Part shown: positions 39,870 through 50,500 of the stretch, in pieces | How positions within the stretch are numbered: the first letter of the stretch is position 1 | Layout: each line of letters begins with the position of its first letter | Source: Cohnella rhizosphaerae | Lineage (GTDB): Bacteria; Bacillota; Bacilli; Paenibacillales; Paenibacillaceae | DNA: 64,000 bases | Assembly: GCF_029525575.1 (NCBI RefSeq) | Contig: NZ_JAPDIA010000009.1 | Location: 124,001 to 188,000, forward strand | Reading direction: 5' to 3' | Program-made: the position numbers and the translations under genes | Notes under the pieces: model-generated | The model's input: the letters and a program-made list of their open reading frames with translations, nothing else | Databases searched by the model: none | What the model was told of the DNA's origin: nothing

Positions 39870-39992
39870 GACTTCATTCTCCTTGTCTGTAGCGGACGGT
39901 TGCGGGCGGAAGCCGGCGATTGTTGCGTCCTCGTTCAGCTGATTTTGGCTTCAGTTGTAATTATGCAGACAACGCAGACGGCTGGAAAGCGG

Positions 39993-40060
39993 ATCTAAAG
40001 AATGTGGCCGCAATCTTAAAATCGGGGCATATCAACGCGCAAATCCCGTGGCTTATGATG
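39993..40060 (+). promoter_or_regulatory. Conserved promoter element upstream of the SBP operon
   Basis: ATCTAAA (39993) and ATCTTAAAATCGGGG (40013) are direct half-sites about 20 bp apart. TATCAACGCGCAAA and a -10-like TATGAT (40054-40059) follow. The same arrangement recurs at 53889-53956. No good -35 is present, which suggests an activator such as the AraC-type regulator. Confidence 0.65.
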
Positions 40061-40113
40061 AGAGCGTCAAGAGCTCACGACGATCATCAGCCAAAAACGA
40101 GGGGGATATCACG

Positions 40114-41472
40114 ATGAACGCAACAAAAAAATCGAAAGCGGCTTCGGCGGCAGGCGTGCTGCTCGTCGCTTCGCTGGCGCTGGCTGCCTGCGGCGGCAAT
40201 TCGAACAACGGAGAGGGCGCGGCCAGCAGCGCGCCGGCTTCGGCGGGAGACGCTTCGAGCCCGGCAGCCAGCAAGCCGGCAGGCGGCGACGGCGGCAAAG
40301 CCGTCACGATCTCCTACACGATCTGGGACAAGAACCAGCAGCCGGCCATGGAGGCGATCGCCAAGGCGTTCACCGACCAGAACCCGAGCATCAAGGTCAA
40401 GGTCGACGTCATCCCCTGGGGCGACTACTGGACCAAGATGTCCGCGGCCGCGCCGGCGGGCACGCTGCCCGACGTCTTCTGGATGCACGGCGGCCAGTTT
40501 ATCAAGTACGCGTCCGGGAAGTTCCTCGAGCCGATCACAGACAAAGTGCAGGCGGGCGAGATCGACCTGAACAATTACGCCGCGAACCTCGGTTCGATCT
40601 ACACGCTCGACGGGCAGAACTACGGCATTCCGAAGGACTTCGATACGATCGGCCTCGCTTACAACAAGGAGCTGTTCGATCAGGCGAGCGTTCCGTATCC
40701 GGACGATACGTGGACCTACGAGAAGCTTGCCGAAGTCGCCAAGAAGCTTAGCCAGCCGGACAAGGGCATCTACGGCTTCGGCGCCAAGCTGGATACGCAA
40801 GCCGGCTACTGGAACGACATTCTCGCCAACGGCGGCCACATTCTGAACGACGACATGACCAAGTCCGGCTACGACGAGCCGGCGACCATCGAGGCGCTCA
40901 AGGCCCGCTACCAGCTGATTCTCGACAAGGCTTCGCCGACGCATCAGCAGATGACCGACACGGACGCGGTCGAGATGTTCAAGTCCGGCAAGCTCGCGAT
41001 GATTTTCGACGGCTCGTGGGACAACGGCAACCTGGCCAGCAGCGACGTCATCAAGGGCAAGTACGACTGGGCGAAGCTGCCGCAGGGCAAGGTCAAGCGC
41101 GGCAACATCATCAACGGCCTCGGCAACGTCATGTCCGCGAAGGGCAAGCACAAGGAAGAGTCCTGGCAGTTCCTGAAGTTCCTCGGCTCGAAGGAAGCGG
41201 CGGACATCACCGCGCAGATGGGCGCGGCGATCCCGGCGTTCAACGGCACGCAGGACGCTTGGGTGAAGTCCAAGCCGGACCTGAACCTGCAGGTGTTCAT
41301 CGACCAGACGGCGGACGCGGTCCCTTATCCGAGCGGCTCCAAGTCGTACCCGGTCTGGTTCGCGAAGGAGAGCGAGATCATGTCCCAGGCATGGGGCGGC
41401 GCGATCTCGGTCGAAGAGGGCGCCAAGAAGGTCGCCGAAATGATGAATCAGGCGATCGCGGACGCGAAGTAA
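40114..41472 (+). CDS. Sugar ABC transporter substrate-binding lipoprotein
   Basis: 452 residues with lipobox LALAACGG and a Ser/Ala linker. The CUT1 binding-protein body includes VKVDVIPWGDYWTKMSAAA, DVFWMHGGQFIKYA and SGKLAMIFDGSWDNG. The start is ATG 40114 after GAGGGGG. First gene of an operon with two permeases. The body matches oligosaccharide-binding relatives of MalE/UgpB; the substrate is unknown. Confidence 0.94.
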   Translation: MNATKKSKAASAAGVLLVASLALAACGGNSNNGEGAASSAPASAGDASSPAASKPAGGDGGKAVTISYTIWDKNQQPAMEAIAKAFTDQNPSIKVKVDVIPWGDYWTKMSAAAPAGTLPDVFWMHGGQFIKYASGKFLEPITDKVQAGEIDLNNYAANLGSIYTLDGQNYGIPKDFDTIGLAYNKELFDQASVPYPDDTWTYEKLAEVAKKLSQPDKGIYGFGAKLDTQAGYWNDILANGGHILNDDMTKSGYDEPATIEALKARYQLILDKASPTHQQMTDTDAVEMFKSGKLAMIFDGSWDNGNLASSDVIKGKYDWAKLPQGKVKRGNIINGLGNVMSAKGKHKEESWQFLKFLGSKEAADITAQMGAAIPAFNGTQDAWVKSKPDLNLQVFIDQTADAVPYPSGSKSYPVWFAKESEIMSQAWGGAISVEEGAKKVAEMMNQAIADAK

Positions 41473-41548
41473 GTTTCGTCTCAAGAGGTAATATCGTCGA
41501 AGGCGATCCCGCTCGCGGGACGCCTTCGGCCATGACGGGGTGAACGCA

Positions 41549-42418
41549 ATGAACGCAAAGAGCAGGTACGCATGGGCCTACGTGATGATCGCCCCTACCT
41601 TGATCGGGACGCTGGTGTTCTGGCTGTGGCCGGCGATCTACTCGGTTTATCTGGGCTTCCTGAAGTCGGAAAATTTCGGCATGGACAATCGCTGGGTCGG
41701 CCTCGCCAACTACGAGCGGTTGTTCAAGGACGACGAGTTTTGGCAAAATCTTAAAAATACGATGCTGTACGTCGTGCTGTTCGTGCCGCTGACGATCGTG
41801 CTGTCCACGTTTTTCGCCGTTCTGATGAACGCGAAGATCAAGGGTAGATCCGCTTACCGGGTCATCTACTTCCTGCCCCAGGTCACGATGGCCGCCGCGG
41901 CCGCGATGGTATGGGTCATTATTTTCGCGCAGGACTATGGCCTGCTGAACTCCGCGATCGGCACGCATATCGCCTGGATCTCGGACAAACGGTTCGCCAT
42001 GTACGCGCTCGTGATCGTAGGCGTATGGGGCGCGATCGGCTTCAACATGCTGCTGATCCTGGCGGGTCTCCAGGGCATCCCGCGTCCGCTGTACGAAGCG
42101 GCCGAGCTGGACGGCGCGGTGGGTTTCCGCAAGTTCCGCTATATTACGCTCCCGCTGCTGACGCCGACGCTGTTTTTTACGTCCATCGTGCTCGTCATCG
42201 GCGCCACGCAAATTTTCGACAGCATCTATCTGATCATCGGCAAGACGAACGTCGCGCTGCCATCCGTGCGCTCGCTCGTGTACGCCTATTACCAGAATTC
42301 TTTTATCTACTACGATCAGAATTACGGCGCGGCAATCGTTAATATCCTGCTCGTCATCAACCTGATCCTGACCGGCTTCCAGTTCCTGATGCAAAAAAAA
42401 TGGGTGGTTTACGACTGA
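41549..42418 (+). CDS. Sugar ABC transporter permease (MalF-like)
   Basis: About 289 residues, EAA loop EAAELDGAVGFRKFRYITLP, first helix VMIAPTLIGTLVFWLWPAIY. I choose ATG 41549 because ACGGGG lies just upstream; GTG 41540 overlaps that site. Frame intact. Pairs with the next permease. Confidence 0.94.
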   Translation: MNAKSRYAWAYVMIAPTLIGTLVFWLWPAIYSVYLGFLKSENFGMDNRWVGLANYERLFKDDEFWQNLKNTMLYVVLFVPLTIVLSTFFAVLMNAKIKGRSAYRVIYFLPQVTMAAAAAMVWVIIFAQDYGLLNSAIGTHIAWISDKRFAMYALVIVGVWGAIGFNMLLILAGLQGIPRPLYEAAELDGAVGFRKFRYITLPLLTPTLFFTSIVLVIGATQIFDSIYLIIGKTNVALPSVRSLVYAYYQNSFIYYDQNYGAAIVNILLVINLILTGFQFLMQKKWVVYD

Positions 42419-42430
42419 GGAGGTACGAAT

Positions 42431-43267
42431 ATGAGCGGCGTCGCCTCTGCCAAGCGTAGAAGCAATCTCGTCATTCACTTGATTCTCATCGCGGGAGCTC
42501 TCATCATGGTGCTTCCGTTCCTCTGGATGGTCCTTACGTCGCTCAAGACGACGACGGAGGCGACCCAGATTCCGATCCGACTGTTCCCTGCCGAGCCCAG
42601 CCTCCGCGGCTACAAGGACGCGCTCGCGCAGTCCCCTTTTCTGCACTACTACGCGAACACGCTGATGTCGGCGTTCATGAAGACGCTGTTTCCCGTCGTT
42701 TTCAGCGCCATGGCGGCCTTCGCGTTCGCGCGCATTCGCTTCCCGGGCAGCGCGCTGTGCTTCTTCCTGATCATCTCGGTCATGATGGTGCCCAACCCGG
42801 TCTTTTACACGCCGCAATACATGATGATGAGCAAATTGGGACTCGTCAACACGGTGACCGCGCTCTGGATCGCCTCGCTCGTCAGTCCGTTCGCCACCTT
42901 CTTGCTGCGGCAATTTTTCCTCGGCATCTCCAAGGAGCTGGAGGAGGCCGCCGTGCTCGACGGCTGCAATCCGTTCCAGATTTTCCGCCACATCATGCTG
43001 CCGCTCGTGAAGTCGGCGCTCGTCGCGATCGTCATCATCCAGCTGCTCTGGTCGTGGAACGATCTGCAATGGCCGCTGATCATCAACAGCTCGCCCGAGA
43101 AGCTGACGCTGTCGGCAGGACTTGCGACGCTCGTGTCCATGTTCGGCACCGACTATCCGGTGCTCACGGCCGGCGCGTTCATGGCGGTCATTCCGATGCT
43201 CGTGCTGTTCTTTATCTTCCAGCGGCGGTTCATCGAAGGCGTCGCGTTCAGCGCGAGCAAGGGCTGA
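42431..43267 (+). CDS. Sugar ABC transporter permease (MalG-like)
   Basis: 278 residues, EAA loop EAAVLDGCNPFQIFRHIMLP, C-terminus RRFIEGVAFSASKG. A strong GAGGAGG site precedes ATG 42431. Frame intact. Last gene of the operon; array C follows. Confidence 0.94.
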   Translation: MSGVASAKRRSNLVIHLILIAGALIMVLPFLWMVLTSLKTTTEATQIPIRLFPAEPSLRGYKDALAQSPFLHYYANTLMSAFMKTLFPVVFSAMAAFAFARIRFPGSALCFFLIISVMMVPNPVFYTPQYMMMSKLGLVNTVTALWIASLVSPFATFLLRQFFLGISKELEEAAVLDGCNPFQIFRHIMLPLVKSALVAIVIIQLLWSWNDLQWPLIINSSPEKLTLSAGLATLVSMFGTDYPVLTAGAFMAVIPMLVLFFIFQRRFIEGVAFSASKG

Positions 43268-43354
43268 GGCGGCTCGAGGGAGAAGCGTCATCATTCGAAC
43301 CTGGCAGCGCCAAGACGCCGCCGGGTTCGGAGGGTGGCAGTGAGGTCAATAGTT

Positions 43355-43885
43355 GGGCAAAAAGTTACTTTAGAGCGGCAAAAGTGCCTGGTTTTCGAGC
43401 TGTAAGGGCAAAAAGTTACTCTAGAGCGGCAAAAGTGCCTGGCTTCGGGGCTGTAAGGGCAAAAAGTTACTCTAGAGCGGCAAAAGTGCCTGGCTTCGGG
43501 GCTGTAAGGGCAAAGTTACTCTAGATCCGCAAAAGTGCCTGGCTTCGGGGCTGTAAGGGCAAAAAGTTACTCTAGAGCGGCGTAAGTGCCCGGCTTCGGG
43601 GCTGTAAAGGCAAAAGTTACTTTAGAGCGGCAAAAGTGCCCGGCTTTCGAGCTGTAAAGGTAAAAAGTTACTTTAGAGCGGCAAAAGTACGCTGCATTGG
43701 GGCTGTAAGGGCAAAAAGTTACTCTAGAGCGGCGTAAGTGCCTGGCTTTCGAGCTGTAAGGGCAAAAAGTTACTCTAGAGCGGCAAAAGTGCCTGGCATT
43801 GGAGCTGTAGAGGCAAAAAGTTACTCAAGAGCGACGTAAGTGCCCGGCTTCGGGGCTGTAAGGGCAAAAAGTTACTTTAGAGCGG
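43355..43885. repeat. Tandem array C: about 10.5 units of 51 bp
   Basis: GGGCAAAAAGTTACTCTAGA recurs at 43355, 43406, 43457 and onward every 51 bp, with two units shortened by 1-2 bases. Most units contain CTCTAGAG or CTTTAGAG. Units end GGCTTCGGGGCTGTAA. It fills the gap between an ABC operon and the giant SLH gene. The sequence is unrelated to arrays A and B. Confidence 0.93.
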
Positions 43886-43929
43886 AAGAGCGGATTAAGC
43901 TCCTGTTAAAATTTTTCTTTAATCCTATT

Positions 43930-43943
43930 TGATAACGCTATCA
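43930..43943. promoter_or_regulatory. CcpA cre site
   Basis: TGATAACGCTATCA fits the cre consensus TGWNANCGNTNWCA at every position. It is 30 bp upstream of the SLH-protein start, where it would give catabolite repression. Confidence 0.7.
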
Positions 43944-43972
43944 TTGGTAAAAACCATTTAAGGAGGTTTCCG

Positions 43973-46900
43973 ATGCATCCAATATCGGCCCATCAGATTC
44001 GAAAATCGTCATTCAGCGTTTTTCTGGCGATGTGTTTGCTCTTGAGCACGGTGCTGGCAAATACGGCGGCGCCTGGCAGAGCCAATGCCGAAGGCCCGGA
44101 CCCGGCGCAGCGCGTGCCGGTCAATCCCTACCCGAGCCCCGCGGTGGACAGCGCGCTGGCCAAGCACGATCTGACCGCCGCTCCCAGCCCGCTGGACAAT
44201 CCGCTCAAGGGCTTCGCCCCGTTTTATCCGTGGGACAACGAGACGTCGCTTCCCCACAGCCTGGAATGGTTCTACGTTCCGCTTAAGGCGGTCATGAACG
44301 GCCCGAATTCCTTTACGTTCGACTCGGGCATCGAGCCGCAAGCTGAATGCGATTGCCGCCAGAGGCAATCAGGCGGTGCTTCGCGTCTATCTGGAGTACC
44401 CCGGAGAGGCAGACGCGATCCCGCAGTTCATGCATGACGACGGCATCGCGATTCGACACAACGACGCCTTCAACCAGGACGAACCTGATTACGACGATCC
44501 GCGCATGGTCGCGTATTTGACCGACTTCATTCAAGCGTTCGGCGCCAAATACGACGGCGACCCGCGCATCGGCTTCATCCATATGGGCCTCGTCGGCCTC
44601 TGGGGCGAGTGGCATACGTGGCCGTACGACACGGATACGAGCAGCGACAGCTACCCGGACCATATGCCGAACGCCACGACGATCAACGCCATTTTTAACG
44701 CCTACGACACGGCCTTTAATCACACGAAATTAGAGGTTCGCAATCCCGGCCTGCCGGGCGCGGGCGATTATAATTTCGGCTATCATGACGATTCGTTCGG
44801 CTTCAAGGAAGGGAATCCGCTGCAGAGCGTAACCCAGCCGGAGAGCATGGGCGGCGCCTACTATTCGTTCATGACGCAGATGCTGGATGCCGGTTCGGAA
44901 AACAAATGGATCGCGGAATCGATCGGCGGCGAAGTCCGTCCCGAGATTCAGGAGCGATTCTTCAGCGGCGGCGCCGACGTCGACGACGCGATCGACGACA
45001 TCGAGCTTACGCATGCGACGTGGATGATCAACCATAAGGGCATCGGCAGCTACAACGCGAACGATGCCGCGGTGGCTGCGGGCATCCGCAAGATGGGCTA
45101 CGATCTGAACGTGAAGCGCGCTTATTACAACAATGTGGCCCAGGGCGATCCGCTCAAGGTCGGCGTGACCATTCAGAATAACGGCGTGGCGCCGTTCTCT
45201 TATCCGTGGAAGGTACAGCTGGGCGTCAAAAACGCGTCCGGCAAGCTGGTCAAGCAATGGGACACGGCATGGGACATCACGAAGGTGCAGCCTGCGCAAA
45301 TCCGCACGTATCCGGAATGGAACGTCGACGGCAATCCGAAGTACGTGCCGTTCGGCGAGCCGTATTATTTCGATGCGACCATCGACGATCCGGCCTTAAG
45401 CGACGGTTATTATTACCTGGTCATGAAAGTCGTCAATCCGCTCGAGGCGATCAGCAGCAAAGCGAAACGGGTGGGATTCGCGAATACGGATCAGGACAAG
45501 GAAGGCTGGCTCAATCTCGGGACCGTGCTGATGGGGGACTGCGCGTCGCCATGCACGCCGCCGCCGACAACGCCTCCGCCTCCGCCGACGAAGCTGCTCG
45601 TCGATAATTACGACGGGACGCCGGCCTGGTCGGCCAGCACGCAGAACGATCTGAATCAATGGACCGGCTCCAGCAACTTCGCGAACGGGAACGGCGCGGG
45701 CGTCGTTGAAGACGGCGCGCTCATCCTTCAGTATCAGAACATGTCCCGGCTCGAGACGAATATCGGCCGCAACCTGGCCGCTGCGAGCAAGCTTGTCATT
45801 CGGGCGAAAGGCGCCGTGGGCGGCGAAGAAAGCCAGCTCAACCTCACGATCGGCGGCGTTACGAAGACGCTCGGCCAATTCAGCGGCGACACCGTTACGA
45901 CAAGCTATAAAGATCTCGTGATCGATCTGCCGGCCAACGGCGTCGATCTGTCGCAGACGATCTGGAGCATCGCCCTCGCGCAAGCGACCTGGAATACGAC
46001 GGGCACGATCTATATCGATGAAATTTACTTCACGGACAAATACGAATCGGATACGGAGACAGGCGGAAATGGCAATGGAAACGGTCCGGACACGCCGACG
46101 AATCCGGGCGCCGGCACGCCGGGGCTGATCGAAGACTTCGAGTCCTATGCGAACGATGCGGCTATCGGTCAAGCGTGGACGGAAGCCTGGTCGGACAAGC
46201 CGGGCTCGGTGACGAGAGCGCTCGGCCAAGCGAGCGGGAGCAAGGGCCTCCGGCTGTCCGTCGCCACCGCGGATTCGGAGTGGGCGAATATCATCCACGC
46301 GATTCCGGCAGACAAGCGGGATTGGTCCCGCTATGACGGCTTAAGCTTCTGGGTGAACAACACGACGAGCGACAGCAAGGATTTCAGCTTGAACGTCGCG
46401 CTTGAGACACCCGTCGCCAAGGGAGAGTTCGGGTTAAAAGACGGCGGATCGGCCTGGACGCTCGCCGCCGACGGAAACTGGCGCGCATCGGCGTTTAACG
46501 GCGCTTCGCTCAACGTTCCTGCGGGCTTCAGCGGCGTCGTCCGAATCCCTTGGGATCAATTCGTTCAAGCCGCCTGGCAGTGCGACGGCGATCAGACGGC
46601 ATGCGCGGCCGCGCTGGACCCGAGCGAGATCGACGGACTCCAGTTCGGCTTCCCGCCCAAGGGCTACATCCACAATGTCGTCACGATCGACGACATCGCG
46701 CTCTATCGGGCGGATCGCATTTTAGACAACTTCGATACCTATGCGGACGATGCCGCGCTGCAGAACGTCTGGAAGATCGACTGGGAGGACGGGAATCCGT
46801 CCGCGCTGCGGACGATCGACAAGACCAATGCCGCAGACGGCGCGCAGGCGATGAAATTTTCCGTTGTTCCGCCGTCCGGCAAGCCCGCGTCCAATTGGGT

Positions 46901-49900
46901 CAATATCAAGCGCGCGGCGTTTACCGGGACGGACACGAACTGGACCGACTACGACGGACTGACCTTCTGGGTGAACAATGCGTCGCCGAGCGGCAAAAGC
47001 ATGGATCTTAACGTAGCGTTGGTTACCGACGCGTCGAAGGGCGAGTTCTCCTTAAAAGCCGGAGCCGCCGTCAAGTTCTACAACGCTGCGGACGGCTGGA
47101 AGGCGACCGCCCTCGGCGGAGGTTCGCTGTCGATCGCGGCGGGCTACAAGGGCATGGTCCGCATTCCTTGGGATGCCTTTTCCCAATCGTCCTGGCAGGG
47201 CTGCGGCGCTTGCGACGCCGCATTCGACAGAAGCAAGGTGCTGCAAATTCAGTTCGGCTTCGGCCCGGCCAGTCAATCGGACAATGTCCTCACGATCGAC
47301 GCGCTTGGCTTGTATGCGCTGGCGGGCAGAACGAGCGGCGGCGACGGCGGTCCATCCGGACCGGAGCCTGTGGACCACCCGAGCGCGCCGGCCTGGGCGA
47401 CGGCAGAGGGGACGCATGCGCTCGCGTACAGCCAGGCACCCGTAGACAATCCGCTCAAGGGCTTCCTTCCTTTTTACGATGCGTCCGAGGAAGCGTACTT
47501 CACGGCAGGCGACGACTGGAGAGACCGTCCGACCCAGCTGCCGTACAGCATGGAGTTTTTCTACCTGCCGCTGAGCAAGCTGATGAACAACCTGAACGAT
47601 TTCGATTGGACGGAGCTCGACAAACGGCTGGAAGCGGTGGCGGCCAGAGGCAATCAGGCGGTGTTCAGAGTGTATCTGGACTATCCGAACAAGCCTTCGG
47701 GCATTCCGCAATTTCTGATCGACGAAGGGCTGAAGACGTTTGCCTATGAAGGCTACGACAACGGCAAGGATGCCACGAGCCTGGCGCCCGACTACAACGA
47801 CGAACGCTTGATGGGCGCTCTGGACCATTTCATCGGCGCGCTTGGCGCGCGTTATGACGGCGATCCCCGGATCGGATTTATCATGATCGGCCTGATCGGC
47901 TTCTGGGGAGAGTGGCATACGTACCCGTATGACGGGAACTTAAAATCGCCCAACCTCATGCCGACCGACGCCAACCTCAAGCGCGTGCTGACCGATATGG
48001 ACGATGCGTTCGACAGCACGCAGCTTGTGCTGCGGTATCCGATGGACAACGGCACGCTGACAACGACGAATTTCGATGTCGGCTATCACGACGATTCGTT
48101 CGCGTTCCAGACGCTGCCGCCGAGCCTCGGCGGTCAAAGCTGGCACTTCTGGGGCCGCATCAAGGATGCGTCGGCAACCGAGTTCTGGAAGACGAACAGC
48201 ATGGGCGGTGAGATGCGGCCCGAGATTCAGGTGAAGATGTGGAACAACGATCCGCCGCGGTACAACGAACCGGCGACGCCGATCGAAGGCGCGCAAGGCG
48301 AGGATTATTACACGAGCCTCAACCTGACCCACGCTTCCTGGCTGATCGCGCAGGGTATCTTCCAGACGCCGCTGGCCCAGGATCCGCTTGCGAGAGCGAC
48401 GGAAGGCTCGCGCAAAATGGGTTACGAGTATAATGTGCCGACGACTTATCTGGATGCGGCGGGCGGAATTCTGAAGGTTGGCGTAGAACTGGAGAACAAA
48501 GGCGTGGCACCCTTCTACTATAATTGGAAGGTTGAGCTCGCGGCTCAAGCGGACAACGGCATCGTTAAAATATGGGAGCCGGGTTGGGATCTAAAGGACC
48601 TGCTGCCCAATACAAACGGCTTCGACGGCAATAAACTGTTCGAGTCTACGAGCAATCCGGAACTGGGCAACGGAAGCTATCAAATTCTGTTGCGTTACGT
48701 GAATCCGCTCGAGCAGATCAATGCGGACGCCAAGCCGTTCCGCTTTGCGAACGCCGAGCAAACTGACGGCGGATGGCTAAATCTCGGCAGCGTCGTCGTG
48801 TCCGGCAGCGCCGCCGAGGCGCCGGCTAGAGTGACCGGCATCGCCTCGGATACCGCGGAGCAACTGCGATTGGCGCCGGGCAAAAGCGCGCAGATCAGCG
48901 TCGCTGCAGCGCCGGCAGAAGCTAGCAACACAAGAGTCGTGTGGTCCTCGGCAGACCCGGCGGTCGCCTACGTATCTGCGGCTGGTTTGGTTAAAGCTGT
49001 TGGCGTCGGCCGGACCGTGATCACGGCCAAGACTTCGGACGGTAACTTCGCGAAGCAGTTCCAGGTGACCGTGTCTTCCGAGACCGAGCCGGAGACCAAC
49101 CCGCCTTCCGGCGGCACGAACGTAACGCCTTCGACGCCGGCGCCGGAGCAGACGAAGGATGGCGTCAAGCTGGGGCAGGACGCCGTGAAGACGACGCAAA
49201 CCAAAAATGCGGACGGCGTCGCCGAAACAACCGCGACGATCGATGCAAAGCGGCTTAAAGAGGCTTTCGACGCGCTCGCGAAGCAAGCGTCGGCGACCTT
49301 AAACGCGGTCACGATCGACGTGAAAAACGACGGCGGCAGCGTGAAGGTAGAGATTCCGTCGTCCGCGCTGATCGATGCCGCGGGCAAACTGCCGGGCGCG
49401 TCCATCGTCGTGCAGACGGATTTGGGAAGCTACAAGGTGCCTGTCCCCGTTCTGGGATTGTCTTCGATGGCGGAAAAGCTGGGCGTAAGCGCCGATGCAA
49501 TGACCGTCCGAATCGAGATCAACAAAGTGGCAGGCGCGGCGGCAGAATCCTTGTCCGCACAAGCAGCTAAGGATGACCTGATCTTGCTTGCCCCTGCGCT
49601 GGCATACAACATCTTTGCGGAGGCGAACGGAAAATCCGTCGAGCTCGCGGACTTCGGCAGCACTTACGTCGAGCGAACGGTGATCCTGTCCGGAAAGGTG
49701 GATCCATCGATAACGACAGCGCTGCTGTACGACCCGGCTGCAGGCACCTTCCGTTTTGTACCGGCCGTCTTCCGGACGAGCGGCGACCGTACGGAAGCCG
49801 TGATCAAGCGGAACGGGAACAGCATCTACGCGGTGGCGTCCGGCAGCAAGACTTTCGCCGATCTGAACGGTCACTGGGCCAAGGCGGATATCGAATCGCT

Positions 49901-50414
49901 GGCTTCGAAGCGGATCGTCAACGGAGATTCGTTGAACCGCTTTTCGCCCAATCAATCGATCACGCGCGCGGAATTCGCGGCCCTGCTCGTTCGCTCGCTC
50001 GGTTTAAATTCGCCGGCTGCGGCAGCTTCGTTCAGCGATGTCTCCCAAGCGGACTGGTATAACGGTGCGGTCGAACAGGCGGTGAATGCGGGTATCGTCG
50101 AGGGCTATCAGGATGGTACATTTAAACCGGACGACCGGATCACCCGCGAACAGATGGCGGTCATGCTGTCCAGAGCGTTAAAGTATGCGGGCTCATCCAC
50201 GCAGGCAGGCGATGCCCAAGAGACGATTCTCGCGAAGTACGCGGACAAGGACGCGATCGGCACATGGGCCAAACCGGCCGTCGCCGGGCTGCTTGCCGCC
50301 GACATCATGCACGGTAGATCGGCAACGACGATCGATCCCGGCGCGAGCGCAAGCAGAGCCGAAGCGGTCGTTTTGCTCAAACGGTTTTTGCAGCGCGTTC
50401 AATTTATGAACTGA
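43973..50414 (+). CDS. Giant S-layer-anchored protein with two DUF4874/DUF4832 modules
   Basis: About 2,146 residues. Signal peptide (1-40). First DUF4874/DUF4832 unit (about 72-520: NPLKGFAPFYPW, LVGLWGEWHTWPYD, YHDDSFGF). Three carbohydrate-binding-like beta-sandwiches follow (about 541-692, 717-914, 916-1115, the last two close relatives). Then a second DUF4874/DUF4832 unit (about 1152-1610), an Ig-like Big_2 domain (about 1616-1702), an unrecognised domain, and three SLH repeats (about 1959-2145: FADLNGHWAKADIESLASKR, FSDVSQADWYNGAVEQAVNA). The DUF units look like glycoside hydrolases of unknown specificity. SLH repeats bind pyruvylated wall polymer, so the protein is displayed on the cell surface. 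A frame break near 44340 (CGCAAGCTG) is fixed by dropping one base. Start ATG 43973 after AAGGAGG, behind a cre site. Confidence 0.88.
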
Positions 50415-50422
50415 ATGTTTGG

Positions 50423-50453
50423 AGCCTCGGCAGGAATCTGCCGGGGCTTTATA
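50423..50453 (+). terminator. Intrinsic terminator after the SLH protein
   Basis: AGCC-T-CGGCAG pairs with CTGCCG-G-GGCT around GAAT, then TTAT. It closes the SLH-protein transcript. Confidence 0.75.
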
Positions 50454-50455
50454 CA

Positions 50456-50478
50456 ATTGAATGGTATCCATGTTCAAT
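50456..50478. promoter_or_regulatory. Inverted repeat upstream of the SBP-kinase pair
   Basis: ATTGAATGG and CCATgTTCAAT form a near-perfect inverted repeat around TAT. It lies just upstream of the Shine-Dalgarno of the binding-protein gene. A candidate operator. Confidence 0.4.
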
Positions 50479-50500
50479 TTCCGGGGGAGACAGGCCTAAG

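Noticed and set aside
36585..39998. 1,137-codon open frame on the plus strand
   Set aside because: Antisense to the response regulator and GH31 genes, which have clear domains. The frame stays open only because of GC-rich codon use.
40087..41484. 465-codon open frame on the minus strand
   Set aside because: Shadow of the binding-protein gene.
41378..43294. 638-codon open frame on the minus strand
   Set aside because: Antisense to two intact permeases; the product is Arg/Glu/His-rich with no recognisable domain.
34175..43885. CRISPR arrays
   Set aside because: The whole 51-bp unit repeats, so there are no unique spacers, and no cas genes are near.
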